Positions 1-8,700 of a stretch of 13,791 nt of DNA are shown in pieces. Location of the stretch: the NCBI GenBank assembly GCA_035935465.1, contig DASYXA010000064.1, forward strand, positions 1-13,791. Reading direction: 5' to 3'. The number at the start of each line of letters is the position of its first letter. The first letter of the stretch is position 1. A program made the translations under genes and the position numbers. Origin of the DNA: UBA4735 sp035935465 (GTDB taxonomy: Bacteria > Chloroflexota > Limnocylindria > P2-11E). The notes below the pieces were generated by a model. It was not told where the DNA came from, searched no databases, and worked only from the letters and a program-made list of their open reading frames with translations.

Positions 1-174
1 GTCGACACCGAGGGACATGAGCTTGCCGGAGTCGCCGCTGCGGATCGCAGCGACCTCGTCCGGGGTGAGGTTGAAGCCGCGGAGCGCCGCGGCAGGGTCG
101 GACTGAAGCTGGCGACGGAACGCCCCGTCGCTGATCGCCCGTTGGATGACTGCGCCAAGGTTCTTGCTGGCCAT
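1..174 (-). CDS. Small RiPP-precursor-like protein (Franean1_4349/LigA-like), C-terminus cut by window
   Basis: The first 58 codons of a short protein are visible; its C-terminus lies beyond the window edge. It starts at ATG 174-172, with a good ribosome binding site (GAAGGAG, minus strand 190-184) nine bases upstream. The visible peptide opens MASKNLGAVIQRAISDGAF and continues with a helix of the form RRQLQSDPAAALRGF, then LTPDEVAAIRSGD and LMSLGVD. A pattern of 'F-R-x-x-L-x-x-D-P-x-x-A-L-x-x-F-x-L-T-x-x-E-x-x-A-L/I' is typical of the small helical leader domains of Franean1_4349-type RiPP precursors, and also of the LigA-like alpha subunit fold of extradiol dioxygenases. I see no transmembrane segment or signal peptide in the visible part. 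A nearby protease with a PqqD-like domain on the same strand favours the peptide-substrate reading. The family call is from memory of the motif, and the core region that would settle it is not in the window. Confidence 0.68.
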   Translation of the reverse strand, partial: MASKNLGAVIQRAISDGAFRRQLQSDPAAALRGFNLTPDEVAAIRSGDSGKLMSLGVD

Positions 175-303
175 CGCCTTGTGCTCCTTCTTTCCCCGCG
201 TATCGCGGAACTGCGTGCAATCTGCGCCGAGCGCGCAGGCCCCTCGATGCCCGCCGGCACGCCGGTTACGTGATGTACCTAACCTTCCGGTCGCTCGCCT
301 CCC
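175..303 (-). promoter_or_regulatory. Intergenic region between the Cys/His-rich gene and the RiPP-like gene
   Basis: This 129-bp gap is long for this compact locus and probably holds the promoter of the small gene downstream. It contains a 6-bp-stem hairpin (CTGCGC 222-227 / GCGCAG 233-238, loop CGAGC), a 5-bp-stem hairpin (CCGCG 196-200 / CGCGG 204-208, loop TAT) in what would be the 5' leader, and an inverted repeat GGTTA 264-268 / TAACC 280-284 in an unusually AT-containing patch. No U-tract follows the hairpins, so an intrinsic terminator is not convincing. No clear -35/-10 pair could be chosen by eye. Confidence 0.35.
184..190 (-). promoter_or_regulatory. Ribosome binding site of the small RiPP-like gene
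   Basis: On the minus strand this reads GAAGGAG, nine bases before ATG 174. It is one of the clearest Shine-Dalgarno sequences in the window and supports the short reading frame as a real gene despite its truncation. Confidence 0.6.
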
Positions 304-519
304 CTACTCCAGCTCGGGCATGTCCACCGGCTCGCTCCGGGGCCGGCAGACGCCGCAGTGGATGGCGTCCTCGACCACGAGCGCGCGCAACGCCTGGCGT
401 TTCGCCCCCCGGTAGATGTCCAGGACGAACGGATGGCTCTTGGCGTGCTCCCGGCACGCGCCCCGACCGCAGAACCGGCACGCGGCGAGCGCCGGCCGCT
501 CGCAGATCCAGCAGTCCAC
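304..519 (-). CDS. 71-residue Cys/His-rich putative zinc-binding protein
   Basis: The protein has Cys3-x2-Cys6, Cys14-x2-Cys17, Cys22-x2-His25, His29 and a distant Cys55-x2-Cys58. This is enough for two zinc sites in a B-box or cross-brace arrangement, somewhat like DUF2180-type small zinc-finger proteins. Between the metal clusters is a basic helical stretch (about residues 35-50), and the tail is acidic (ends PELE). The start is GTG 519-517, which directly follows the TGA of the upstream protease gene (522-520). A GGGGAG ribosome binding site lies inside the protease's last codons, five bases before the GTG. The two genes are therefore almost certainly co-transcribed and translationally coupled. 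There is no transmembrane segment, so a cytosolic adaptor or regulator of the protease is a reasonable guess. The exact family is not recognised. Confidence 0.7.
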   Translation of the reverse strand: MDCWICERPALAACRFCGRGACREHAKSHPFVLDIYRGAKRQALRALVVEDAIHCGVCRPRSEPVDMPELE

Positions 520-2652
520 TCACGCTCCCCCAACGGCCCCGCCCAGGCCGGCCCCGACATAATGGCCCGTTCTGGCGCGGAAATCACGCATCGATTCGCC
601 CGAAGCGGTGACGAGTGCGGCGAAATCCGGGCGCCCGAGGACGCCGACCACCAGCGGGCCCTTCGCGGTGACCGTGGCGGTCCGCGGCACGCCGAAGATG
701 AGCGCGAGCTCCCCGAAGCCGTCGCCCGGCCCGAGCGTCCGGACGTAGCGCCCATCCGGCAGGGTGACGTCGGCCTGGCCTTCGCGGATGAGGTAGTAGC
801 CGCCGCCGGCCTCGCCGGCCTGGACCACGACGTCGCCCGGCTCGAAGCGCCGGGTCTGCAGCCGGGCGGCGATCCGGTCCAGCTCGCGGCCCTCGAGGTC
901 GCGGAAGAACGGCAGCGCCCCGAGCGCCGCCCGCTCCTGCTGGTCGGCGCGGATGCGGCCGGCGATCTCGACGCGATCGCGGACCCAGCGCTGGAAGTGC
1001 GAGCTGTCGAGCGACCAGAGCTCGCTCGCGTCGAGCGCCACGACGGTCGCCGTACGCGGCGTGCGATCAAGGAGCGCGAGCTCGCCGAAGCCTTCGCCCG
1101 CGGTGATCTCGCCGAGCACCGTGCCATCGCCCGCGACCGCCTGGAGCCGGCCCGCCCGCACCAGGTAGAAGCGGTCGCCGATGCTGCCGGCGGTGATGAC
1201 CGTGTGGCCGGCGTCGACGCGCTCGACCTGCAGGTGCGAGGCGAGCGCGTTGAGCGTGGGCGTCGGGAGCCCGGCGAGGAATCGCACGCGCCCGAGCATC
1301 GTGACCCGGGCCCAATGCTCCCGCGCGGCGGCCGCGCGGCTGCGCGCGGTCGCGAGCGTGACGCTCGACCTCGCGATCCCGATCAGCCGCGCGACCACCG
1401 CGACCGCGAGCGGACCGACGAACACGAGCACGAGGAGCGCGAGGCCGATCACGCCGGCCGGGCCGAACGCGAGCAGCTCGCGCGCGGCGATCACCACACG
1501 CGAGCGCCAGAGGAGGATCGACAGGCCGAGCGTGGCGAGCGACGTGACGATCGCCATCGCGCCGAACGCGGCGAGGCCGATCTCCTCGCGCGTCCACTTC
1601 GCGCGCGCGCGGAGCTTGCGGAACGCGGCGCTCCGGACGAACCACAGCGCGCGCTGGCGCAGGAACGGCGCGTCGGCCGCGTCGACGAGCACGTGGTAGC
1701 CGTCGAGCTCGAGGATCGGCAGGAGGTTGAAGATGAACTGGAACACGAACAGGCTCGCGGCTTTGAACGCGAGCTCGCCGGCGAGCGTGCCCGGCAGGAG
1801 CGCCGCCGCGACGGCGCACGCGGCCGCGGTCGTCAGACCGGCGAACGGGCCGGCGAGCGACACGACGATCCGCTGCGCGCGCGAGCCGAGCGTCATGTCG
1901 GTCGAGTCGACGTAGAAGCACGGGAACAGGTAATACATCGCGACCCCGAACCGCCGGACGTGGCGCTTGAAATGGCGGATCGCGAGGGCGTGCCCGGCCT
2001 CGTGCACGGAGATCGAGATCACCTGAAGAACGGTGAGCGCGAGGATCCCGAGGACGTACGAGCCGTCGATGGTGACGAGCTGGAGCTTCGGGTCGCGCAC
2101 CTCCTGGAACCACAGCCACAGCCCGTACAGGCCGAAGCCGACCAACAGCGTCCCGCCGGCGCGGGTGAACGCGAGCCGGCCGCCGAGGCGGTACACGCGA
2201 TCGACGACGCCGTCGGCGTTCGACCACCGCGCGATGTCCCAGGTCACGAGCCGGCGGAGGAGGAGCGACGCCCGGATGACCGGATCGCGCATCGCGCGCC
2301 GCGCGAAGAGCTTCTCGTAGAGCGGCGGCGGCTCCTCGCCGAAGAACCCGTTTGCGCGGAGCGCCGCGGTGAGCCGGGCGAGCCGGTCGATCGCGAACGT
2401 CCCGGTCCGCTCGAGGTTGGCGACGAGGACCTCCTGGATCGAGCGCTGCCCGTCCATGAGCTCGTACAGCTGCACGTCGGCGGGGTCGAGCCGGAGGTAG
2501 CGGCCCGCGCCGTTGTCGCCGTGCGGGTTCTTCAGCATCGTGTACGGCGAGCCGTCGCGGCGTTTCAGGTCGGCGCGCTCGATGTCGCCCACCGGCGCCG
2601 GCACGAACGACGCGTAGTCCAAGCGGTCACGCAGGACCTGCCAGATGTCCAC
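520..2652 (-). CDS. PqqD-like/RRE domain + M50 site-2 metalloprotease + two cyclic-nucleotide-binding domains
   Basis: This is a 710-residue membrane protein. Residues about 50-105 (LRLDPADVQLYELMDG, then an IQEVL helix and a final helix ending RANGFF) match the PqqD-like winged-helix fold used as a RiPP recognition element. Hydrophobic segments follow at about 165-182, 198-216, 262-288, 295-313, 360-382 and 396-425. The zinc motif HEAGH is at 217-221, inside the second segment, and the third-ligand motif LELDGYH has Asp317. Together these define an M50 (site-2-protease) peptidase of the 'putative peptide zinc metalloprotease' type. Two cNMP-binding domains follow (about 458-560 and 578-685). 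Both have intact phosphate-binding cassettes: FGELAL with PRTATV, Glu524/Arg533 in the first and Glu648/Arg657 in the second. The start is GTG 2652-2650 with GGAGG five bases upstream. A role in cleaving a membrane-associated or peptide substrate under cAMP/cGMP control is inferred. It heads a minus-strand unit with the Cys/His-rich gene and is divergent from the kinase-cyclase operon. Confidence 0.88.
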   Translation of the reverse strand: MDIWQVLRDRLDYASFVPAPVGDIERADLKRRDGSPYTMLKNPHGDNGAGRYLRLDPADVQLYELMDGQRSIQEVLVANLERTGTFAIDRLARLTAALRANGFFGEEPPPLYEKLFARRAMRDPVIRASLLLRRLVTWDIARWSNADGVVDRVYRLGGRLAFTRAGGTLLVGFGLYGLWLWFQEVRDPKLQLVTIDGSYVLGILALTVLQVISISVHEAGHALAIRHFKRHVRRFGVAMYYLFPCFYVDSTDMTLGSRAQRIVVSLAGPFAGLTTAAACAVAAALLPGTLAGELAFKAASLFVFQFIFNLLPILELDGYHVLVDAADAPFLRQRALWFVRSAAFRKLRARAKWTREEIGLAAFGAMAIVTSLATLGLSILLWRSRVVIAARELLAFGPAGVIGLALLVLVFVGPLAVAVVARLIGIARSSVTLATARSRAAAAREHWARVTMLGRVRFLAGLPTPTLNALASHLQVERVDAGHTVITAGSIGDRFYLVRAGRLQAVAGDGTVLGEITAGEGFGELALLDRTPRTATVVALDASELWSLDSSHFQRWVRDRVEIAGRIRADQQERAALGALPFFRDLEGRELDRIAARLQTRRFEPGDVVVQAGEAGGGYYLIREGQADVTLPDGRYVRTLGPGDGFGELALIFGVPRTATVTAKGPLVVGVLGRPDFAALVTASGESMRDFRARTGHYVGAGLGGAVGGA

Positions 2653-2776
2653 ACGCCCCTCCGCGGCCGAAGCGTACGGGAGTCGCCGACCGTCGCACAG
2701 AGCACGCTGCCGCGGTGCCCGAGGTAACGGCTGGCACTAGCCCCGATCGGCCGCGCGCGCCGATACTTCGCACAAC
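2653..2776. promoter_or_regulatory. Divergent promoter region between the protease unit and the kinase-cyclase operon
   Basis: This is the only gap between the two opposing units, so both promoters should lie here or just inside the genes. An inverted repeat ATCGGC 2746-2751 / GCCGAT 2759-2764 (7-bp spacer) sits 13-31 bases before the kinase GTG and could be an operator or a leader hairpin. A -10-like hexamer GATACT (2762-2767) overlaps its right arm and ends nine bases before GTG 2777. There is no Shine-Dalgarno before that GTG, which fits a leaderless or nearly leaderless transcript. No convincing -35 box at 17-bp spacing was found. The region is otherwise GC-rich without recognisable sites. 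Confidence 0.45.
2656..2662 (-). promoter_or_regulatory. Ribosome binding site of the M50-cNMP protease gene
   Basis: The minus strand reads GGAGGGG here. The GGAGG core lies five bases before GTG 2652. This strong site decides in favour of the GTG start. Confidence 0.6.
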
Positions 2777-5700
2777 GTGAGGGCGGGCGGGAAGAAGACG
2801 GTCAAGAAGGTCGCGGCGAGGAAGGCCGCGCCTGCCAAGGGCGCCGCGAAGCAAGCGACCGCGCCGGCGGCTCGCGACGACGCGAGGAAGCAGCTCGACG
2901 CCGTCAGCGCGATCATGAAGGCCCTTGCCGACCCGGCGGTGGACCTCGACCGGGTCGCCGACATGGTCGTCGAGGCCGCGCTCCGACTCGCGGACGCGGA
3001 TAGCGCGGCACTCATGCGCCGCGACCCGACCGGCTGGGTGCGCGCGGCGACGCGCGGTATGTCCGACGACCGCAAGGGCGCTCGCGTCGATCCGAGCCCG
3101 CGGACACTCTGGGGCCGTTCGGCGATCAGCGGCCGGCGCTTTCACGTTCCCGACACGACCCTCTTCGAGCCAAGGCTCCCGGACGCCGAACAGCGGCGCA
3201 CCCGGCTGGCGGTACCGATCCTTCGCGATCGGGAGTCGATCGGCGTCATCTTCGTGTCACGCAACGACCCCGGCGGGTTCGACAGGCCGACGATCGCGCT
3301 CGTCGAGACCTTTGCCGACCAGCTGGCCATCGCGATCGAGAACGCGCGGCTCCTCAACGAGGCGAGGGAGTCGCTCGAGCGGCAGACCGCGATAAGCCAG
3401 GTGCTCGACACCATCAACAGCTCCGCGTTCGACCTGACTCCCGTCCTCACGACCGTGATCGACAATGCGATGCGGCTGACGAATGCCGAAAACGGCACGT
3501 TGCTTCGCTTCGAGAACGGTGTGGCGGTCCATGTCGCCAGTTCAGGTGCCGGCCTCCGCGCCGGTCAGCCTGCCCGGGGCAGTCCGCTGGACCGCACCTC
3601 GGTCACGGGAAGAGTGATCCGAGACGGACGGACGACACATGTGCTCGACGTCCTTGCCGACCCGGACTACGACGAGGACTGGAAAGAGCGGCTGCGATCC
3701 GACCCCACCCTCGCCGGCCGCTGCCTCCTCGGCGTGCCGCTCGTGCGTGGCGGTGAGACCGTTGGTGTGATCGTCCTCCGCCGGAAGCACGTCGAGGCGT
3801 TCACGCCTGGACAGGTGGCGCTGGTCGAAGCCTTTGCGGCGCAGGCCGTGATCGCGATGGAGAACGCCCGGCTCTTCAACCAGACGAAGGAGGCGCTCGA
3901 GCAGCAGACGGCGACGAGCGAGGTCCTCAAGGTCATGAGCGAGTCCAGGTCCGATCTGCAGCCGGTCTTCGACGCGGTCGTGCAGAAGGCCGGAGACCTC
4001 TGCGACGCGGAATGGGCACTCCTCTGGCGGCGGCACGAGGACGGATTCCGCCTCGTGGCGAGCGTCGGGTCGACCGAGGCCTTCCTGGAGTCCCAACGCG
4101 ACCGGGTCGAGGCTCCCGGGCCAGGGTCCCTGGTGGGACGCACGGCTCTCGCCGCGCGACCGGTCCACATCCCCGATGTCCTTGCTGACCGCGAGTACGA
4201 GCGGGCCGCCGACCAACGCTCCGGCGGCTACCGCACGACCCTCGGTGTGCCGATCATCCGGGATGGCGAGGTCATCGGGGTCATCGCGCTCTCTCGCAAT
4301 CTCGTGCGGCCGTTCACCGAACAGCAGATCGCGCTCGTCGTCACATTCGCGGATCAGGCGGCCATCGCGATCGAGAACGTACGACTGTTCAACGAGACGA
4401 AGGACGCGCTCGAGCGGCAGATCGCGACCAGCGAGCTGCTGCAGGCGATCAGCACCTCGACGTCCGACGTGCAGCCCGTGTTCGGCGCGCTCGTCGAACG
4501 AGCTGCCCGGCTCTGTGACGCCGACATGGCGACGGTGAACCTCCGCGAGGGTGACGGCTACAGGGTGGCGGCTGGCTGGAATCTGCCGCCGGAGCTGGTG
4601 TCCATCCGGCCGGCCTTGGTCCCGATCGATCGGGGAACCGCATCGGGTCGTGTGTACCTGGAAGGCCACACACTGCAGTGGGACGACATCCTCGCCGACA
4701 CGGAGCTGAGCGAGCAGGCTCGTCAGCGAGGGAGCAAGAGTGGCGCGCGCACGGTCCTCTGCGTGCCGATCAAGAAGGACGAGCTCACGATCGGCACCAT
4801 CGTCCTCCGTCGTTCAGCGGTCCGACGGTTCACGCCGCGGCAGGTCGAGCTCGTCGAGAGCTTCGCCGATCAAGCCTCGATCGCGATCGAGAACGTCCGA
4901 CTGTTCAACGAGACGACCGAGTCCCTGGAGCGGCAGACGGCGGTCAGCGAGATCCTCCGCGTGATCTCGAGCTCGCCGACCGACGTGCAGCCGGTCCTTG
5001 ACGCGATCGCCTCGAGCGCCGCCCGGTTCTGCGCCGCCGAGAACGTCTCGGTGATCCTCCCTGGGGACGACGGACTGCTGCAGGTGCGAGCCCATGTCGG
5101 TCCGCTCGACACGAAGGTCGAGCCATGGGCGGCGGACCGCACGACGGTGAGCGGCCGCGCGATCGTCGATGGCCAGACGATCCAGGTTCCCGATCTTCAG
5201 TCGTCCGGCGAGGAGTTCCCGCTCGGCCAGGCGCAGGCGGTCGTGCTGAACGAGCGAACGACGATGGCCGCGCCGCTGATCCGCGACGGCCGAGGGATCG
5301 GTGCCCTCCTGCTGCGGCGCGGCGATGTGCGTCCGTTCACGGAAAAGCAGATCGCGCTCGTCGAAACGTTCGCGGCCCAGGCGGTCATCGCCATCGAGAA
5401 CGTCCGACTGTTCAAGGAAACGACCGAGGCGCTCGAACAGCAGACCGCGACGAGCGAGATCCTGCGGATCCTCGCGGCCTCGCCGAGCGACCTGACCCCG
5501 GTGCTGGACGCGATCGCGGAGAGCACCGCGCGGTTCTGTGGCGCTGAGAACGTCACCGTCGTCCTCGTCGAGGATGGGCTGATCAGTCCGAAGACGACGG
5601 CGGGCGCCATCAGGTGGCGGATGGCACCGTACCCCGTCGACCGCACGAGCGTGAGTGGCCGATCGATCGTGGAGCAGCGAACGGTCCACGTCGCGGACCT

Positions 5701-8700
5701 GCTCGCCAGCGAGAACGAGTACCCGCGCGGCTACGCGACGGCGAAGGAGCTTGGCCACCGGACCGCGCTCTCCGCGCCGCTCATCCGCGACGGTCGCGCG
5801 ATCGGCGCGCTGCTGCTCCGTCGGACGGAGGTGCGGCCGTTCACCGAAAAGCAGATCGAGCTGGTCCGCATCTTCGCCGATCAGGCCGTGATCGCGATCG
5901 AGAACGTGCGCTTGTACAACGAGACGAAGGAGGGGCTCGAGCAGCAGACCGCGAGCGCCCAGGTGCTCGAGGTGATCAGCCGGGTGCGGACCGACGTGAC
6001 GCCGGTCCTCGATGTCGCCGTCGAGAACGCCGCTCGGCTCATCGGCGAGAGCATCGGGGTCGGCTGGCTGCTGGACAGTGATGGCTTGCGTCTCGTCTCG
6101 ATGTCAGTGAGCGCCGGAACATCCCCGGAGCGGCGGGCGGGCGCCGCGGCGTTCCGCGAGCTCTATACCAGACCGGTCCCGATCGAGCGCGGATCCATTC
6201 CCGGCCGCGCAATCCTCGACCGGCGGACGATCCAGGTCGCCGATGTCTTCGCGGACCCTGAGTACACGAGCCACGACTCGGCGAAGGCGGCTGGGTATCG
6301 GGCGGTGCTGGCGGTCCCCCTCCTTCGCGACGGCGAGCCGGTCGGAGCGCTGTCGTTCTCCCATCCCAGTGCCGTCCCCTGGACGGACCGCCAGATCCGG
6401 CTGGCCGAGTCCTTCGCGAGCCAGGTCGTCATCGCGATCGAGAACGTCCGGCTGTTCAACGAGACCAAGGAGTCGCTCGAGCGCCAGACCGCGATCGGCG
6501 ACATCCTGCGGGTGATCTCCGGATCGGTGACCGACATCCGGCCGGTCCTCGACGCGATCGCCTCGAGCGCCGCGCGATTCGCGATGTCGGAGGACGCGTC
6601 GGTCCTGCTCGTTGACGGTGACCACGCGCTGACGTCGGCGCACTTCGGACCCCTCCTTCCCCCGCCGCCGGTGACGCTCGAGCGCGGCTGGATCGCCGGC
6701 CGCGCGATCCTCGAGGTGCGCACGATCCAGGTGGCGGATCCCAGGCTCGCCGGAGACGAATTCCCGCACAGCAAGGAGGCGGCGATCCGCGGCGACCACC
6801 GCGCCGTGCTGGCGGCGCCGCTCGTACGCGACGGCAAGCCGCTCGGGGTGATCCTCCTGCGCCGGCGCGACGCCGTGCCGTTCAGCGATCGGCAGGTGGA
6901 GCTCGTCGAGACCTTCGCCGATCAGGCCGCGATCGCGATCGCGAACGTGCGGCTGTTCAACGAGACGAAGGAATCGTTGGAGCAGCAGACCGCGACGAGC
7001 GACATCCTCAAGGTGATCTCGTCGTCCCCGACGGATATCCAGCCGGTGCTCGACGCGATCGCCGAGAGCGCCGCGCGCTTCACCGGCGCGGAGGACGCCT
7101 CGGTACTGCTCGTGCAGGGCGACGTGGTGGCGGCGCTGGCGCATCACGGCCCGATCGATCTGCCCGGCTCCGTGCCGCTGGATCGCGGGTCCGTCGGCGG
7201 CACGGCGATCCTCGAGGCCCGCGTCATCCATGTCGAGGACGTGACCGCGAACGACGACTTCCCGATCAGCAAGGAGCTCTCGCGGACGAACGACGGGCAA
7301 CGCACGGTGCTCGCCGCGCCGCTGATCCGGGATGGCCAGGCGATCGGCATCATCGTCCTCCGGCGTCGGGAACCGCGGCTCTTCACGGACCGCCAGGTCG
7401 ACCTGGTGAAGGTGTTCGCCGATCAGGCGGTGATCGCGATCGAGAACGTGCGGCTGTTCAACGAGACGAAGGAGGCACTGGGGCAACAGACCGCGATCTC
7501 TGAGGTCCTACAGAGCATCAGCCAATCGGCCTTCGATCTCGACACCGTACTCATGACGATCCTGCGGCGCACGACGGAGCTCTGTGACGCGGATGGGTGC
7601 TACCTCTACAAGCGCGAAGGCGACGAGATGGTCAGCATCATCGGCGACAAGGGCCGCGTCGCTGGCCTTGCCGGAACGAGCGAACGCATCCCCCTGACGG
7701 CCGAGAGCGTCGTTGCGCGCGCGGCAGAGTCGGGCGAGATCGTCCACGTTCCAAATGCCGCCCTCGAGCCCGCGCTCATCAAGACCAACACCCTGACCCG
7801 ACTGGCGGTGCCGTTGCTCAACCACGGCGAGCTCGTCGGGGTCCTGTCGATCGGCCGCATCGCGATGCGCCCGTTCAGCGATCGCGAGATCCAGCTGGTT
7901 CGCACGTTCGCCGATCAGGCCGCGATCGCGATGGAGAACGTCCGGCTGTTCAACGAGACCAAGGAGGCCCTCGAGCGGCAGACCGCGACCGGCGACGTGC
8001 TCGACGTCATCAGCCGGTCCGCGTTCGACATCGCTCCGGTGTTGCAGACCATCGCTGCTTCGTCGGTGAGTCTGTGCCGAGCCGACAACGCGGCCGTTTG
8101 GCGACGAGAGGCCGAAGAATTCGTCATGTCCGCTGTCTCTGGATCCTGGTCGGACCAGGCGGCGCAGCTCGGCGAGCGCCTCCGGATCGCACCGGCTGGC
8201 GGCTCAAGTGTCGTTGGTCGCGCGGTCGCCTCGAAGCGAACCGTGCATGTCCCCGACGTTCTGGAGGATCCGCTGATGTCCTCGGGTGCGAGCTACGACC
8301 GAACACGGCTCGCGGTCCCGATCTTCAAGGACGGCGATGTCATCGGGGCGATTCGCCTCGGCCGGGCGCAGCGAGCCCCGTTCTCCGACCGAGAGATCGC
8401 GCTCGTCGAGTCGTTCGCGACCCAGGCGGCGATCGCCATGGAGAACGTCCGACTGTTCAGGGAGACGCAGGAGGCGCTCGAGCGGCAGACTGCGACGAGC
8501 GAGCTGCTCTCTGCGATGAGCGAGAGCGCCTTCGATCTCCAGCCGGTGTTCCAGATGGTCCTCGACAAGTCGCTCGCGCTCTGTAAGGCGGAATACGGCT
8601 GGATCCGGCAGTTCGATGCCGACGGCACGTCGCGAAACGTCGCTGCCCGCCGGCCCGCCGACGCGACCGCGCTCAGCGCGCCGCTGTCGATGCGGTCGCT

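Noticed and set aside
222..238. Hairpin CTGCGC/GCGCAG as an intrinsic terminator for the protease unit
   Set aside because: The stem is short and no T-rich run follows on the minus strand, so it is mentioned only within the intergenic entry.
358..2727. A 789-codon open frame on the plus strand opposite the M50-cNMP protease gene
   Set aside because: Its product is an Arg/Glu/Asp/His-rich low-complexity sequence with no domain, as expected for the antisense of a high-GC gene. The minus strand encodes clear M50 and cNMP-binding motifs.
2732..2737. TGGCAC as a sigma-54 -24 element or -35 box
   Set aside because: No TTGC follows at the -12 spacing, and the distance to the GATACT hexamer (24 bp) is too long for a usual -35/-10 pair.
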